Shown here: positions 33,240 to 41,478 of the stretch, one piece after another
Position numbering within the stretch: the stretch's first letter is position 1
Layout: every line of letters begins with the position of its first letter
Assembly: GCF_009936045.1 (NCBI RefSeq)
Contig: NZ_QWEQ01000003.1
Coordinates: 176,484 to 240,483, forward strand
DNA: 64,000 bases
Source: Emergencia sp. 1XD21-10
GTDB taxonomy: Bacteria > Bacillota > Clostridia > Peptostreptococcales > Anaerovoracaceae
Direction: 5' to 3'
Translations under genes and position numbers: made by a program
The notes under the pieces: model-generated
What the model was told of the DNA's origin: nothing
What the model saw: the letters and a program-made list of their open reading frames with translations, nothing else
Database searches by the model: none

Positions 33240-34195
33240 ACGGACTAGAGCTATCAAGAAAGTATTACGAAACCTATGGAAAAGAAATGATCGAAAGTGT
33301 AGAGCCGTCCCTCTTTGAGCGGATTTCCGCAGGACTTTGCGGCGAAGGCTCCCAGTGCATGGGGTTCGACGATACGATTTCTCAGGATCACGACTTTGCG
33401 CCGGGATTTTGCATCTGGCTCACAGAAGAAGACTTTGCCCGCTATGGACAAGCACTGCGGGAGGCTTATGAAAAGCTTCCCCACAGTTTCTGCGGCTTTT
33501 CAAGAGAAAATATCATCGCAGATGACAGACTGGGTGTGATGACAAGCAGCAGCTTTTATCAGCGTTTTACAGGAAGTCCTACTGGTCCCGAGAACAATCT
33601 AGATTGGCTCATGACCCCGGAAGCACAGCTTGCTATCGCCACAAACGGTCAGCTTTTTCACAATAAGAACAGAGACTTTTCTATGGTGAGGGAGAGCCTT
33701 CTCGCTTTTTATCCAGAAGATGTTCGCCGCAAGAAAATTGCTGCTCGCGCCGCCATCATGTCGCAGGCAGGTCAATACAATCTTCTCCGCCTAATTAAGC
33801 GTCAGGATAAAGTGGCGGTAACCCTTGCCCTTGCCCGCTTTACAGAAGCGACTATCTCTATGGTGCATCTTTTGAACAAGCGGTATACACCATTTTATAA
33901 ATGGGCATTTTTCAGCATGAAGACTTTGCCGAGGCTGGCAGACACTGTCGCACCGCTGCTTACAGTTCTTGCAGACATTCCTGCTCTGCTGAAAAAAGAG
34001 CCTACAGCAAAACTCCACGACACAGCCTTTAAGCTGACGGAAGAAATTTGCGCTGCAGTCGCAGCAGAGCTTCGCGCACAGGGACTTTCACAGGAAGAAG
34101 ATAACTTCCTGCAGAGCCACCTTGCAAGTCTTATGGCAGGAATTAAGGACCCGCAGCTTGCCGCCATGCACCCCATGGCGGACTGCCCTAACTAA
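33236..34195 (+). CDS. DUF4037 protein, nucleotidyltransferase-like
   Basis: A 319-residue protein. The N-terminal part has the nucleotidyltransferase-type active-site plan: GEGSQCMGFDDTISQDHDFAPGF, i.e. a G-S turn followed by an acidic pair D-x-D. The C-terminal ~130 residues are the DUF4037 helical domain (KIAARAAIMSQAGQYNL, RYTPFYKWAFFSMKTLPRL). Members may transfer nucleotides to protein or RNA, but no substrate is established. ATGA overlap with the TPR gene. Confidence 0.8.
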   Translation: MNGLELSRKYYETYGKEMIESVEPSLFERISAGLCGEGSQCMGFDDTISQDHDFAPGFCIWLTEEDFARYGQALREAYEKLPHSFCGFSRENIIADDRLGVMTSSSFYQRFTGSPTGPENNLDWLMTPEAQLAIATNGQLFHNKNRDFSMVRESLLAFYPEDVRRKKIAARAAIMSQAGQYNLLRLIKRQDKVAVTLALARFTEATISMVHLLNKRYTPFYKWAFFSMKTLPRLADTVAPLLTVLADIPALLKKEPTAKLHDTAFKLTEEICAAVAAELRAQGLSQEEDNFLQSHLASLMAGIKDPQLAAMHPMADCPN

Positions 34196-34218
34196 TTATA
34201 TAAGGAAGGAAATCTCAC

Positions 34219-34836
34219 ATGGAAAAAGATATCAAGCTCATCGAAGACATTATCGATTTAGAATGGAATATGTTTCAAAAGGTCGAAAACATCGGCGGCA
34301 GAGCAAGCTGTCAGGATGATTTTGAAACCTTTTATATCATGCGCCGCAGTCAGTACGAAAACTGGTCAGACGAAATGCTCACCCGCTACTATGCGTATGC
34401 CTGTTCCTGCGAAGCTGACGGCAGAAATCTGGTGACCGAGAAGTACGGTCGTATGATGGAATACACCGATCTACACTACTACAACAAGTACGTTGCATCC
34501 CATATGCCTTTCGTGCCAGTAAAAAATTACCGTCTAATCAACGAAATCGTGGAAACCATGATCCAATGGGAAAAGGATTTTGCAAAGCAGTATCCGAAAC
34601 TTTCCGGCGCAGGAAGACCTATTACCGCAGACGGCGACAGCACTGGCTTTACCTCTCAGGAAACCTATGCGAGAGGCGAACTTGCAACCTACCCGACCGA
34701 TCTTTTGGAACTTTACACCGCCTATCTGAAGGAATTGAAATCCCAAGGCAAATCTCTTGCTATCATGATTCAAAACTCCATGGTGCACCTCTACGGCTAC
34801 GCGACAATTGATGAGGCTGAGGAAAGCCTACGATAA
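34219..34836 (+). CDS. DUF4125 family protein
   Basis: A 205-residue helical protein matching DUF4125: LIEDIIDLEWNMFQKVENIGGRASCQDDFETFYIMRRSQY, then WSDEMLTRYYAYACSCEADGRNL and the ending of aromatic and charged residues (YLKELKSQGKSLAIMIQNSMVHLYGY). Function unknown. AAGGAAGG before the ATG. Third gene of the TPR-DUF4037-DUF4125 unit; the sigma factor follows 66 bases later on the same strand. Confidence 0.8.
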   Translation: MEKDIKLIEDIIDLEWNMFQKVENIGGRASCQDDFETFYIMRRSQYENWSDEMLTRYYAYACSCEADGRNLVTEKYGRMMEYTDLHYYNKYVASHMPFVPVKNYRLINEIVETMIQWEKDFAKQYPKLSGAGRPITADGDSTGFTSQETYARGELATYPTDLLELYTAYLKELKSQGKSLAIMIQNSMVHLYGYATIDEAEESLR

Positions 34837-34902
34837 TAAATTTTAAAATTCCTGTAACGAAATTCGATCTTTTCCGATATATGGACAAAGAGAGGTGATA
34901 AA

Positions 34903-35388
34903 ATGTTGGATATGGACGCCGCATACAAGGACTACGCCAACTACGTGTTCAAATTTTTGATGACACTTTGCATGGAAGAAAATACGGCGGAGGAGCTGAC
35001 ACAGGAAACCTTCTATCAAGCTGTGCGCACAGCAAACAAATACGACGGTTCCTGCAAAATTTCCACCTGGCTTTGTCAAATCGCCAAGCACCTTTGGTAT
35101 CAGGAGCTTGCACGGCGGCAGAGAAAATCAGCAGTGCCGCTGGCAGATTTAAACGGTGAAGCCCTTGTGTCAGATGCACTTACGCTGGAACAGGCATTTT
35201 CTGTTAAAGACGAAAAAATGGCGCTGTTTCGCAAAGTGCATCTGCTTTCTGACATCGAAAAAGAAGTCGTTCTGCTCAGACTGACCGGCGCCTTTTCTTT
35301 TAAGGAAATCGGCGATATCGTCGAAAAAACAGAAAATTGGGCACGTGTCACCTTCTATCGCGCTAAGCGGAAAATATCGAAAGAATAA
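34903..35388 (+). CDS. ECF-type RNA polymerase sigma factor
   Basis: A 161-residue group IV sigma factor: region 2 (DYANYVFKFLMTLCMEENTAEELTQETFYQAVRTANKYDGSCKISTWLCQIAKHLWYQ) and region 4 (LSDIEKEVVLLRLTGAFSFKEIGDIVEKTENWARVTFYRAKRKI). GAGAGGTG lies before the ATG. It would direct polymerase to a specific set of promoters when released by the anti-sigma encoded 12 bases downstream. Target promoters cannot be named. Confidence 0.9.
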   Translation: MLDMDAAYKDYANYVFKFLMTLCMEENTAEELTQETFYQAVRTANKYDGSCKISTWLCQIAKHLWYQELARRQRKSAVPLADLNGEALVSDALTLEQAFSVKDEKMALFRKVHLLSDIEKEVVLLRLTGAFSFKEIGDIVEKTENWARVTFYRAKRKISKE

Positions 35389-35400
35389 GAGGTAACAGGA

Positions 35401-36087
35401 ATGAGAAACGAAATTATTTGCGAATTAACCAGAGATTTGCTTCCCAGCTATTTAGAGGGACTAACAAGTCCTGCCAGTACTGAGGCTATTGAGAACCATT
35501 TGAAAACATGCGCTTCCTGCGCGCAAATTGCAGAAGATATGAAAGCTGCTGTTGAAATGCCCCAGCTGCCTTCGGAAAAAGAAAACGCCGCAGCAGATGC
35601 CGACCACGATATTAAGCCCTTTCTCAAACTGAGAAAGCGTACCCGCAGAGCGGTGGGAATTACAATCCTTACCCTGCTGCTGATTTTCGGCGGCGGCACT
35701 TACTATTTTGCCCACGGCTTTAGCCCTGACATCAATGATATCACCATTACTTGTGAAAAATTCGATGGTATGGTAGATATTACCTTTACATCAAAATCGC
35801 AGAATGTGATATTAAACAGCTATGTCGGCGGCTATCACCAGAATGCCGGTGAGGCAGAGGTCGATTATGTAGAGCTGGAAGCTTTCCACAAAAATCCATT
35901 TAAAAAAGTCCTCCGCAATAAGGCTTACTTTGGCTACACCTTTATCAACAAAGATACCATTTATGATTCCTTCGGCAACAAAACCCATATCACAGACCAA
36001 AGCTATTTTACGCTGAGTCTGAAAGATAAGGTAGTAAAAATCAACATTGCCGATTTATATCAGGGAAAGATAACATTTATGGAGTAG
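35401..36087 (+). CDS. membrane anti-sigma factor (zinc-binding)
   Basis: A 228-residue protein with an N-terminal anti-sigma zinc domain (C7, H33-x3-C37-x2-C40), one membrane helix (about 82-103) and an outer domain of about 120 residues with beta-rich composition. It would hold the preceding sigma factor at the membrane and release it on an outside signal. Pairing is based on adjacency and the zinc motif. Followed by a terminator inside a repeat array. Confidence 0.85.
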   Translation: MRNEIICELTRDLLPSYLEGLTSPASTEAIENHLKTCASCAQIAEDMKAAVEMPQLPSEKENAAADADHDIKPFLKLRKRTRRAVGITILTLLLIFGGGTYYFAHGFSPDINDITITCEKFDGMVDITFTSKSQNVILNSYVGGYHQNAGEAEVDYVELEAFHKNPFKKVLRNKAYFGYTFINKDTIYDSFGNKTHITDQSYFTLSLKDKVVKINIADLYQGKITFME

Positions 36088-36125
36088 CAGTGGTTTACAG
36101 TCACTTGCATCGCCTTTTTCCCGTT

Positions 36126-36348
36126 GTGCATATAATCGAAAATTTTCTCTAAAATATGCACATCTCTTCAGAAATCCGTGCATATTTTCCATAATAATTC
36201 GCTATATATGCAGATTTTTGCCAAAAACAGGCGAGGTTTATAGGATAATCCCGAATAAACCTCGCCGTTTCTGCATATTTCAGTCGTTTTTCTTAAATTT
36301 ATGCACGCCCGTGTGCATATTTTGAGAGTTATTTTAAAATTTATGCAC
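36126..36348. repeat. array of four 36-bp palindromic units
   Basis: Four units of exactly 36 bp (36126-36161, 36178-36213, 36271-36306, 36313-36348) each begin with [GC]TGCATAT and end with its inverse [AT]TATGCA[CG], with 20 AT-rich bases between. Spacers are 16, 57 and 6 bp. The terminator sits in the middle gap. See findings. Confidence 0.85.
36230..36266. terminator. bidirectional terminator between anti-sigma and SDR genes
   Basis: Perfect 12-base arms GGCGAGGTTTAT / ATAAACCTCGCC around 13 bases. It separates convergent transcription units. Confidence 0.75.
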
Positions 36349-36373
36349 ACTAGCTCAGGCAGCCTTTCACTCG

Positions 36374-37168
36374 TTACAGCGCCTTTACCAGTCCGCCATC
36401 AACTAAGATGGTCTGACCTGTGATATAGGTGTTTGCAGTAGATGACAGCAAGAATGCTGCCAGTTTGCCGTATTCTTCCGGTCTTCCGTACCTGCCCAGT
36501 GGAATGGTCTTCCAAGTGTTTTCCTGCAGCTGTTCTACGGAAATACCCTGTTTTTCTGCACGCATTTTGTCCAGCTGATCGATTCTTGCAGTGCCGATGC
36601 GTCCCGGTCCGATGACATTGACCAGAATGTTATATTTTCCAAGCTCCTGAGAAACAGTCTTGGACCAGCCTACTACACCGGCACGCATGGTGTTTGATAG
36701 CCCCAGATTGTCGAGAACTGCCTTCACAGAAGAAGATGTGGAGTTGACAATTCTTCCGCCACCATTTTCCATCATAATCGGTGCAACCTCCCGCACTACT
36801 CTCTGATAAGAAAGAAGCGTCAAGTCAAAAGCTTTGTACCACGCTTCATCGTCAAAGGAATTAAGTGGTCCTGCCGGCGGTCCGCCTGCATTGTTGAACA
36901 GCGCATAGATCGGTCCGAATTTCTCACAGGTGGCAGCAACCAGTGCTTTGATATCCGCAAGGTGAGTCATATCGCCGCAGAAAAAGTCCACATTTTCATT
37001 TCCCGTTTCACTGATTAATTCCGCCTTAGCCTCCTGCAACTGCTCCAAAAACGGGCTGAACAACATAACCTTTGCTCCCTCTGCCGCAAGTTCCCTTGCT
37101 ACTGCCTTTCCAAGTCCTGAACTTGATGCCAGCACCAGAGCGCATTTATCTTTTAAACCTAAATCCAT
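36374..37168 (-). CDS. atypical short-chain dehydrogenase/reductase
   Basis: A 264-residue SDR of FabG-like size. Cofactor loop ALVLASSSGLGKAVA and NNAGG at strand 4 are present, and the C-terminal PGRIGTARI and GQTILVDGG segments are normal. The catalytic Ser region is NSTSSS, but the usual Tyr-x3-Lys is replaced: where YxxxK should stand the sequence is SNTMRAGVVGWSKT, with no Tyr. The protein may still bind NAD(P) but should use another acid, or have lost reductase activity. Last gene of the leftward sigma-54 operon; substrate unknown. Confidence 0.85.
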   Translation of the reverse strand: MDLGLKDKCALVLASSSGLGKAVARELAAEGAKVMLFSPFLEQLQEAKAELISETGNENVDFFCGDMTHLADIKALVAATCEKFGPIYALFNNAGGPPAGPLNSFDDEAWYKAFDLTLLSYQRVVREVAPIMMENGGGRIVNSTSSSVKAVLDNLGLSNTMRAGVVGWSKTVSQELGKYNILVNVIGPGRIGTARIDQLDKMRAEKQGISVEQLQENTWKTIPLGRYGRPEEYGKLAAFLLSSTANTYITGQTILVDGGLVKAL

Positions 37169-37184
37169 AGATATTCCCTCCTCA

Positions 37185-38087
37185 TTATTTTTCTTTCTGT
37201 AATTTTAAATCCACGACCGGATTCACAAGCGGTTCCATGACAAAGCCGTCCGGTCCAAAAATGCGACACTCCAGGCTATCGCCGTCCTGGATATGCACTG
37301 CTCTCGGAGTTCCCGTGGATAGAATATCACCCGGCAGCCACCCCTGCATATGAGAAATCAGCGAAACCAGTCTCGATGGACTGTGGGTCATGTTGGCCAC
37401 TGTATTTGCCGCATGAATCTCTCCGTTATGCACCGTCTGCACTTCCAGGGCAGATACATCTTCCACTTCGTCCGGCGTAATCAAATGCGGACCAAAGCTG
37501 AAGAAGGTGTCAAAGCCCTTAACAAGGGTCAGAAATCTCGGATTCTGACGCAAAATAGATTCCTCTGTCATATCCAGAATTGTAGTATAGCCGGCAATAT
37601 AGTCCCGCCATTCATCTTCACCGATAAACTTGCACTTCTTTCCCATGATGATGCCCAGCTCCGCTTCGCCGGTGGTTTTCTGCGCCTCTTCCATGGCAGG
37701 AATGCAAATTTCATCTCCCGGCCCTACGATACAAGAAGCCGGCTTGTAGAAACTCCCCGGAAAGCCCTTAGGCGCACCTTCACCTAAATCTCCGGCGTGA
37801 TCCACATAGTTTAAGCCAATCCCAAAAATTCTCTGGGGATTTCTGTAAAGAGGTGCGTACTTCACTTCTGCAAAAGGTACACAGTTCATCTCTGCAAGCT
37901 TTTCTTTTCCGCCGTCATTGTACCAGACCGTCAAAGTTTCCAGCTGTCCGGTGCAGATTAAATCATACAGCAGAGTTTCCCAGGATGTGCCGCAGGCAGC
38001 ATTGACTTCTTCTATGGGAACGATGCCCTTCTCCGTTACAATTCCTGCAAATTCCCCACCTTTTATTTGAATAGTCGCTAAACGCAT
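37185..38087 (-). CDS. fumarylacetoacetate hydrolase family protein
   Basis: A 300-residue FAH-family enzyme (hydrolase, hydratase, decarboxylase or isomerase of oxo-acids). Divalent-metal ligands E-x-E...D are visible in TTGEAELGIIMGKK and GYTTILDMTEE; the family blocks IFGIGLNYVDHAGD and KGFDTFFSFGPHLITPDEV are also present. The start at 38087 has AGGAGG; the frame is open further upstream inside the previous gene but that is not used. It lies between the homoserine dehydrogenase-like and SDR genes and shares their transcript. Probably acts late in the pathway on a keto acid. Confidence 0.88.
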   Translation of the reverse strand: MRLATIQIKGGEFAGIVTEKGIVPIEEVNAACGTSWETLLYDLICTGQLETLTVWYNDGGKEKLAEMNCVPFAEVKYAPLYRNPQRIFGIGLNYVDHAGDLGEGAPKGFPGSFYKPASCIVGPGDEICIPAMEEAQKTTGEAELGIIMGKKCKFIGEDEWRDYIAGYTTILDMTEESILRQNPRFLTLVKGFDTFFSFGPHLITPDEVEDVSALEVQTVHNGEIHAANTVANMTHSPSRLVSLISHMQGWLPGDILSTGTPRAVHIQDGDSLECRIFGPDGFVMEPLVNPVVDLKLQKEK

Positions 38088-38097
38088 TTCTTGCCTC

Positions 38098-39129
38098 CTA
38101 TCTGATAAACTGATATCCTCTGTGTACATTAACGATATCACGCAAAATTGATGCTGCTGCCGGAATAACACCGCTGGCGCCTCCGATGACCGCAAGTTCC
38201 CCCAAAGTGTCTGAAACATAACGAACTGCTTTGTTCTTTCCTTCGACACTGTAAAGCAGATGTTCAGCCGGCAGTCTCTCAAGACCTACAGACATGTGAA
38301 GCTGTCCGTCCGTTCTGACGGTTTTGCCGACCAACTTATATTTCAGCCCCGCTGCCGCTGCACTTTCTATATCCGCCGCAGAGAGAGCAGTAATTCCGCT
38401 TACCTTGATATCAGCCAGCGTTTTATCTTCGCCCATCAGCACGTTTGTCAAAATCAGGAGCTTTCCGGCAGTATCCCAGCCTTCCACATCTAGAGTCGGA
38501 TCGGTCTCGGCAATACCGTACTCCTGAGCAATTTTTAATGCCTTCTCATATTCACAGTGATGATCTTCCATATATTTTAGAATAAAGTTGGTCGTTCCGT
38601 TCAGCACGCCTTCAATAGAAGTAATACTGCTTCCCGCAAGGTCCATGACGCCGGCGTTGACGGATGGAAGCGCGCCTCCTGTAGTGCAGCCGATTCCAAG
38701 CTGTACACCGCAGGCTTTTGCCAGTGCTGCCAGCTTATGATAAGCCAGCATGATCGGTCCCTTATCGGAGATTACCACGTGTTTTCCTGCTTTCAGCAAA
38801 CTTTCTGCATAAGAAAGCCCTGGCTGTCCCGTCTCCTTATTGGTCGGCGTCATAATCACTGCCAGATTTACCGCAGGATCCGCTGCTATCTCAGCTGCAG
38901 TAATATCTGCACTTCCGCCGGAAAACTTGGTAATATCCTTTTCTCTTTCCGTAAAAACTTCCAAGGCAGCTAAATCAATTCCCTTTGCAGCATAGATGCC
39001 GCCATAATAATCGACGATATAGCTGACTGTAACAGAGAGCCCTTCCGCGTCCAGCATTTCTTTCTGCATATTCAAAAGTCGCACCAGTGCCTTTCCCACA
39101 CCGCCATAACCAATGATTCCTATGTTCAA
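38098..39129 (-). CDS. homoserine dehydrogenase-like enzyme
   Basis: A 343-residue NAD(P)-dependent enzyme: Rossmann start GIIGYGGVGKALVRLL, catalytic Lys regions VVISDKGPI and NGTTNFILKYMED, and the family signature ETDPTLDVEGWDTAGK. There is no C-terminal ACT domain, so no threonine feedback is expected. In a biosynthetic setting it would reduce aspartate semialdehyde; placed in an activator-controlled catabolic operon it more likely oxidises homoserine or a close analogue. Spacing to both neighbours is 10-15 bases. Confidence 0.85.
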   Translation of the reverse strand: MNIGIIGYGGVGKALVRLLNMQKEMLDAEGLSVTVSYIVDYYGGIYAAKGIDLAALEVFTEREKDITKFSGGSADITAAEIAADPAVNLAVIMTPTNKETGQPGLSYAESLLKAGKHVVISDKGPIMLAYHKLAALAKACGVQLGIGCTTGGALPSVNAGVMDLAGSSITSIEGVLNGTTNFILKYMEDHHCEYEKALKIAQEYGIAETDPTLDVEGWDTAGKLLILTNVLMGEDKTLADIKVSGITALSAADIESAAAAGLKYKLVGKTVRTDGQLHMSVGLERLPAEHLLYSVEGKNKAVRYVSDTLGELAVIGGASGVIPAAASILRDIVNVHRGYQFIR

Positions 39130-39144
39130 AATTCACGTCCTCCT

Positions 39145-40122
39145 TTAAATTACACCGATTGCCATGAGATTGTCACCCTCACATGCAGCAAAAGTAGACA
39201 TAACCCATAAAATCACTGCGTCTTCTTCTGCATAAAACTCCCTGTAAACCTGATCTCCATGGTAGTCTGTCAAAACTGCCAGCAGCTGACCTTTTTTCAC
39301 TTTTTCACCCGGGGTTACGCGGCAGTTATAAATACCGTTTTGTGAAGCTTTTAGACGGTAAAATCTGGAAAGTTCCTTTTGGCGCGGATTTTCCGCTACA
39401 CTGCCGCAAATCATGCCGAGGTGTTTCATCACATTCTTTGCGCCTTCATAGTGGAGCATTTTCGTCTCCTCCTCGATGAGTCCGATACCACCGATTTCCG
39501 GCTGAATGCTCGGAATGCCCAGCTCGCTGACTGCGGCATAGAAATTTCCTCTGTCCGTTGCGCCTGCCCCATCCGTTTCCGTATAAGACACGTAATCCAG
39601 CCCGTATACCTTTGCCAGCACCCGTGCTGTTTCTGTTACCTTCTCGTCTTTTTCACTGATGTGATAAAAGGCGTAAGGGTACAGCCACTCAATGCTGTCG
39701 CCGCTGTGCATGTCGATGTGATAGTCTGCCTTTGCCGCAACCTGATGAACCAGTGTATAGCAAAGACGCTCGGTAATGGTGCCTGCCGCATCGCCGGGAA
39801 ACGTATCGTTGAGATTTTTTCCATCCAGCGGATTCACAAAAGGCACCTTCGCCTGAAAAGATGCGAAGTTGCACTGAGGCACGCCGATGATAGTGCCGGA
39901 AAGCTGACTGGGCTCAATTTCATGATACAGCGTCAAATTCGCACCGATGCCCGGATACTCCGTACCGTGAACGCCCGAGGTAATGCAAAGCACCGGTCCG
40001 TCTTTTTCTCCGGCGATAACATAAAATGGAAAACTAGTTTCAGTTCCAGCTTCATCGCAAACCAGTATATCTTTTATCCATTTATCGCCTTTTTCAATTT
40101 CAAAATCTAATACCTTTAACAT
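39145..40122 (-). CDS. AstE/aspartoacylase-like deacylase (M14 family)
   Basis: A 325-residue zinc amidohydrolase related to succinylglutamate desuccinylase, aspartoacylase and DoeB. Zinc ligands H52 and E55 in SGVHGTEYPGI and H139 in DYHIDMHSGD; the catalytic Glu is probably in IQPEIGG. A C-terminal barrel-sandwich domain (VTPGEKVKKGQLLAVL) is present. It would remove an acyl group from an N-acyl amino acid. It follows the aminotransferase by 20 bases under the sigma-54 promoter at 41382-41398. Confidence 0.85.
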   Translation of the reverse strand: MLKVLDFEIEKGDKWIKDILVCDEAGTETSFPFYVIAGEKDGPVLCITSGVHGTEYPGIGANLTLYHEIEPSQLSGTIIGVPQCNFASFQAKVPFVNPLDGKNLNDTFPGDAAGTITERLCYTLVHQVAAKADYHIDMHSGDSIEWLYPYAFYHISEKDEKVTETARVLAKVYGLDYVSYTETDGAGATDRGNFYAAVSELGIPSIQPEIGGIGLIEEETKMLHYEGAKNVMKHLGMICGSVAENPRQKELSRFYRLKASQNGIYNCRVTPGEKVKKGQLLAVLTDYHGDQVYREFYAEEDAVILWVMSTFAACEGDNLMAIGVI

Positions 40123-40142
40123 GGAATATCCTCCAACTCAGT

Positions 40143-41333
40143 TTATTTTTTTAATAGCTTTTCTGTCGCTTCCTTGATTTTGCCCATGGCTTTCTCGATG
40201 TTTTCATAAGAATTAGAAAAAGCAATACGCAGATAACCAGTTCCATATTCGCCAAAGGCAGAGCCCGGAATCATGGCGACGCCAGCTTCATTCAGATAAT
40301 AATCTGAAGCCTCTTCATCTGTAATGCCAAGCCCTTTAATATTCATAAAGCAGTAGAACGCACCCTTTGGGCAATTGCAGCTAAGACCTTCGATTTTATT
40401 GATGGAATCATAGACCAGTTTTCTTCTTCTATCAAACTGCACACGCATTTCCTCAATACATCCTTGCGGTCCTGCCAGAGCCGCTTCAGCTGCATACTGT
40501 GATACAGAAGTAGCACAGGTTACAGTATACTGCAGTACACGAATCATAGCGCTGATAAATTCGGCATTCTTGGAAGCCGCAAAACCGATTCTCCAGCCCG
40601 TCATCGCGTAAGCCTTGGATACACCGTTGATGATGATGGTTCTCTCCGCCATGCCAGGAAGAGATGCGATACTGGTGTGCGTACTTCCATCATATAACAA
40701 TTTTTCATAAATTTCATCAGAAAGCACGATCAAATTGTTGTCTTTTGCAATCTTTGCAATTTTTTCCAGGCTTTCTATGCTGAGCACCGAGCCAGTAGGA
40801 TTGTTCGGGGTGTTTACGATAATCATCTTGGTCTTTGGCGAAACTAGCTTTTCGATGTCCTCAATCTGCACGTTAAAATCATTTTCTTCTAACAGCGGAT
40901 AGGACACTGTCTTTGCGCCGGCAAGTTCTGCACAGTAAAAATAGTGGAGCCAGGATGGATTGGGAACAAGCACCTCATCGCCCGGATCCAGAAGCCCTGT
41001 CATTGCAATGGAAACTGCCTGATTTGCACCGACTGTTACGATGATGTCGTCCATCGTCATATCAAGGCCGTTGTCTCTTTTGAATTTATCTGCTGCTGCC
41101 TGCCGCAGACCTTCCGTCCCGTAATTGGATGTATAGTAGGTATACCCATCATCCAGCGCTTTCTTTGCTGCATCTTTGATAAATTCCGGCGTATCAAAAT
41201 TCGGGCGCCCGATGCCCAGATTGATAATTTCTCTTCCTTCCTTTTCCAGCTTTCCTGCTGCTTCAAATACTTTTCTGATACCGGAAAACGGAATGGTGTC
41301 CATTTTCACACTCTGCTTCATTTTATTTGTCAT
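40143..41333 (-). CDS. class I/II aminotransferase
   Basis: A 396-residue PLP enzyme of the aspartate aminotransferase fold: INLGIGRPNFDTPEF at the start, NTPNNPTGSVLS, PLP Lys in INGVSKAYAMTGWRIGF, and the carboxylate-binding Arg in YLRIAFSNS. The start at 41333 has GGGAGG upstream; a longer frame exists without such a site. First gene of the leftward operon, 49 bases from a sigma-54 promoter. Amino donor unknown. Confidence 0.9.
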   Translation of the reverse strand: MTNKMKQSVKMDTIPFSGIRKVFEAAGKLEKEGREIINLGIGRPNFDTPEFIKDAAKKALDDGYTYYTSNYGTEGLRQAAADKFKRDNGLDMTMDDIIVTVGANQAVSIAMTGLLDPGDEVLVPNPSWLHYFYCAELAGAKTVSYPLLEENDFNVQIEDIEKLVSPKTKMIIVNTPNNPTGSVLSIESLEKIAKIAKDNNLIVLSDEIYEKLLYDGSTHTSIASLPGMAERTIIINGVSKAYAMTGWRIGFAASKNAEFISAMIRVLQYTVTCATSVSQYAAEAALAGPQGCIEEMRVQFDRRRKLVYDSINKIEGLSCNCPKGAFYCFMNIKGLGITDEEASDYYLNEAGVAMIPGSAFGEYGTGYLRIAFSNSYENIEKAMGKIKEATEKLLKK

Positions 41334-41381
41334 GATTGACCTCCCTTGTTCTGAAAATTTCTCGTGATACCATATCCCTAA

Positions 41382-41398
41382 CCGCAAGTTTTGTGCCA
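41382..41398 (-). promoter_or_regulatory. sigma-54 promoter of the leftward catabolic operon
   Basis: TGGCAC, 5 bases, TTGCGG on the minus strand: a match to the -24/-12 consensus TGGCAC-N5-TTGC. Confidence 0.85.
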
Positions 41399-41402
41399 AT
41401 CA

Positions 41403-41421
41403 AAAAATTTGACAAATTTTT
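41403..41421. promoter_or_regulatory. dyad overlapping the activator promoter
   Basis: AAAAATTTG-A-CAAATTTTT, perfect 9-base arms, only 4 bases upstream of the leftward sigma-54 promoter and covering the -35 box of the activator gene. Candidate binding site of the activator; close to the promoter for a typical enhancer. Confidence 0.45.
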
Positions 41422-41436
41422 GTGAACGAATATAAT
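41409..41436 (+). promoter_or_regulatory. sigma-70 promoter of the activator gene
   Basis: TTGACA, 16 bases, TATAAT, about 40 bases before the start codon. Confidence 0.7.
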
Positions 41437-41478
41437 CATCTTAAACCAGGTACACGTAAAGCAGGAAGGAAATACGCT

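Noticed and set aside
36126..36348. CRISPR array
   Set aside because: Units are palindromic with 20 variable bases inside and irregular 6-57 bp gaps; there is no constant repeat with spacers of equal length and no cas gene.
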